From the NCBI RefSeq assembly GCF_013294015.1, contig NZ_JABSNO010000012.1, positions 1-64,000 of the forward strand: DNA of 64,000 nt, written 5' to 3'. Position 1 is the stretch's first letter. Each line of letters starts with the position of its first letter. Origin of the DNA: Frigoriflavimonas asaccharolytica (GTDB taxonomy: Bacteria > Bacteroidota > Bacteroidia > Flavobacteriales > Weeksellaceae). Positions 62,665 through 64,000 of this stretch are shown piece by piece. The notes below the pieces were generated by a model. The model was not told the DNA's origin. It ran no database searches and saw only the letters and a list, made by a program, of their open reading frames with translations. The position numbers and the translations under genes were made by a program.

Positions 62665-62723
62665 TTGCTTCGTGCCTCACAATGACGTATTGCACAATTC
62701 TCACAATGACGTATTGCAGAATT
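62665..62723. repeat. REP-like segment with 24-bp tandem duplication
   Basis: ATTGCTTCGTGCCTCACAAT resembles widespread REP-type sequence; CTCACAATGACGTATTGCAC and the following 4 bp (62676-62699) are repeated at 62700-62723 with one mismatch. Confidence 0.6.
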
Positions 62724-62798
62724 ATCGCTATGAGGACGTGTATTTTTTGTGATTGACAATAAATGAAATAGTACAATTTTAAAAGCCAAAATATTTCG

Positions 62799-62806
62799 TA
62801 AATTTG
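62799..62806 (+). promoter_or_regulatory. -7 box of lpd
   Basis: TAAATTTG, 41 nt before the ATG. No clear -33 TTG. Confidence 0.4.
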
Positions 62807-62847
62807 CAATACTAAAAATTTTAAAAATAAAAAATAAAAAATAAGAT

Positions 62848-64000
62848 ATGAGTCAATTTGATGTTACCGTTATAGGTTCTGGTCCTGGTGGTTATGTAGC
62901 GGCAATTAGATGTGCGCAATTGGGTTTCAAAACTGCAATTATAGAAAAATATCCTACAATGGGCGGAACTTGCCTTAATGTTGGTTGTATTCCAAGTAAA
63001 GCACTATTGGATAGTTCAGAGCATTTTCACAACGCTGCACACAATTTTGCAGATCATGGAATCATCATCAATGAGCCAAAAGCAGATTTGGCAAGAATGA
63101 TCGCAAGGAAAAATGAAGTAGTAGATCAAACCACAAAAGGTATTTCCTTCTTGATGGATAAAAATAAAATTACCACCTTCGAAGGAGTTGGTAGTTTTGA
63201 ATCTGCAACGCAAATAAAAGTAACTAAAAACGATGGTTCTACAGAAATGATAGAATCTAAATATACAATTATTGCAACTGGTTCTAAACCAACTGTTTTG
63301 CCTTTCATTACATTAGATAAAGAAAGAATCATCACTTCTACGGAAGCTTTGGAATTAAAAGAAATTCCTAAACACTTGATCGTAATTGGTGGTGGAGTTA
63401 TTGGATTAGAATTAGGTTCTGTGTACAAAAGATTGGGATCAGAAGTTACAGTTGTAGAATTTATGGATAAAATTATTCCTACAATGGACGCTTCTTTATC
63501 CAAAGAATTGAACAAAGTTTTGCGTAAACAAGGAATGAAATTTAATCTTTCTACAGGCGTACAATCCGTTGAAAGAAATGGAGATACCGTGAAAGTAACT
63601 GCAAAAAATAAAAAAGGCGAAGAAGTAGTTATTGAAGGAGATTATGTATTGGTTGCTGTTGGTAGAAGTCCTTTTACAAAAGGGTTGGAAGTTGAAAAAG
63701 CCGGAGTAGATCTAGACGAAAGAGGAAGAGTGAAGGTGAACGAACATTTGCAAACCAATGTTTCTAATATCTATGCGATTGGAGATGTTGTAGCTGGTGC
63801 AATGTTGGCGCACAAAGCATCTGAAGAAGGAACGATGGTTGCAGAATTAATTGCCGGACAAAAACCTCATATCAATTACAATCTTATTCCAGGTGTTGTG
63901 TACACTTGGCCAGAAGTTGCTGCAGTTGGAAAAACAGAAGAACAACTGAAAGCTGAAGGTGTAGAAGTAAAAATTGGTAATTTCCCGATGCGTGCTTTAG
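62848..64000 (+). CDS. dihydrolipoyl dehydrogenase (E3), 3' end outside window
   Basis: The visible 384 residues include the FAD site VIGSGPGGYVAAI, the redox disulfide GGTCLNVGCIPSK (C42, C47), the NAD site VIGGGVIGLELGS and IYAIGDVV. The dimer domain starts near the window edge. It reoxidises the lipoyl group for the 2-oxoglutarate and other dehydrogenase complexes. The frame is open at 64000. Confidence 0.96.
   Translation, partial: MSQFDVTVIGSGPGGYVAAIRCAQLGFKTAIIEKYPTMGGTCLNVGCIPSKALLDSSEHFHNAAHNFADHGIIINEPKADLARMIARKNEVVDQTTKGISFLMDKNKITTFEGVGSFESATQIKVTKNDGSTEMIESKYTIIATGSKPTVLPFITLDKERIITSTEALELKEIPKHLIVIGGGVIGLELGSVYKRLGSEVTVVEFMDKIIPTMDASLSKELNKVLRKQGMKFNLSTGVQSVERNGDTVKVTAKNKKGEEVVIEGDYVLVAVGRSPFTKGLEVEKAGVDLDERGRVKVNEHLQTNVSNIYAIGDVVAGAMLAHKASEEGTMVAELIAGQKPHINYNLIPGVVYTWPEVAAVGKTEEQLKAEGVEVKIGNFPMRAL

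Larger units (their letters stand above)
62499..62847. other. repeat-bearing gap before lpd
   Basis: 349 bp without a gene. It contains a long imperfect hairpin (62536-62635), a REP-like segment with a 24-bp tandem repeat (62665-62723) and the lpd promoter box. A leftward frame (62583-62789) is only a translation of the repeats. Confidence 0.6.

Noticed and set aside
62583-62789. Leftward frame with HCEARSNP
   Set aside because: It is a translation of the REP-like repeats; this peptide appears wherever the repeat occurs and is not a gene.
1-64000. tRNA, rRNA, riboswitch or CRISPR
   Set aside because: None was recognised in the intergenic stretches by eye; a covariance-model search would be decisive.

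Overview
The window is AT-rich chromosomal DNA from a member of the Bacteroidota, most likely a flavobacterium of the Chryseobacterium/Weeksellaceae kind. The signs are Bacteroidota-type promoters (TTG, about 20 nt, TAnnTTTG), absence of Shine-Dalgarno sequences, and typical families of the group (DUF1543, DUF808, DUF2207 plus LemA, YARHG-domain protein, short acyl-CoA desaturase, S6-S18-L9 operon). The assignment is by eye; no 16S gene or tRNA gene was seen.

Layout. 1-2.0 kb is an accessory edge: the 3' part of an IS1182-type transposase, a gene-cassette-like unit carrying a small lipoprotein and bounded by inverted copies of a 15-bp motif, two operator-like palindromes, and a RelE/ParE toxin-antitoxin (TA) pair. 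2.07-11.36 kb is an eight-gene leftward cluster: an esterase with a carbohydrate-binding-like front end, an M17 aminopeptidase, an ATP-grasp ligase, a second esterase, a second ATP-grasp, a YbdK/GCS2 carboxylate-amine ligase, a class I glutamine amidotransferase-like protein and a third, permuted-looking ATP-grasp. It looks like a dedicated pathway for a small amide-linked metabolite or peptide and is the best candidate for an undescribed system. It is divergent from glgB-glgA-glgC (11.5-16.6 kb), the glycogen synthesis operon.

16.6-22.4 kb holds an SRPBCC protein, sucA-sucB (2-oxoglutarate dehydrogenase E1 and E2) and apaG. The E3 gene (lpd) is separate and runs off the right edge at 64 kb. 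22.6-36 kb is mostly leftward housekeeping: a CNNM/CBS transporter, a P-type ATPase, several alpha/beta hydrolases, a DEDDh exonuclease, a glycosyltransferase, a lipid A acyltransferase and an aldehyde dehydrogenase. 36-37.5 kb is rpsF-rpsR-rplI. 37.7-47 kb has a SulP transporter, purK, purE, EamA, DUF808, DUF1223, rlmF and an esterase. 47-58 kb has YciE-like, DUF2207 and LemA genes, a desaturase, tyrS, tatC, kdsD and recQ.

58.2-62.8 kb is a second accessory zone: three tandem ParE-like TA modules with a mosaic repeat structure (one toxin killed by a stop codon), a glycosyltransferase whose 3' end is duplicated on the far side of a HigBA module, a lipoprotein, and two unrelated repeat elements. 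Four genes (16628, 42268, 47026, 61133) have a TAnnTTTG box exactly 4 nt before the start codon, which predicts leaderless mRNAs.
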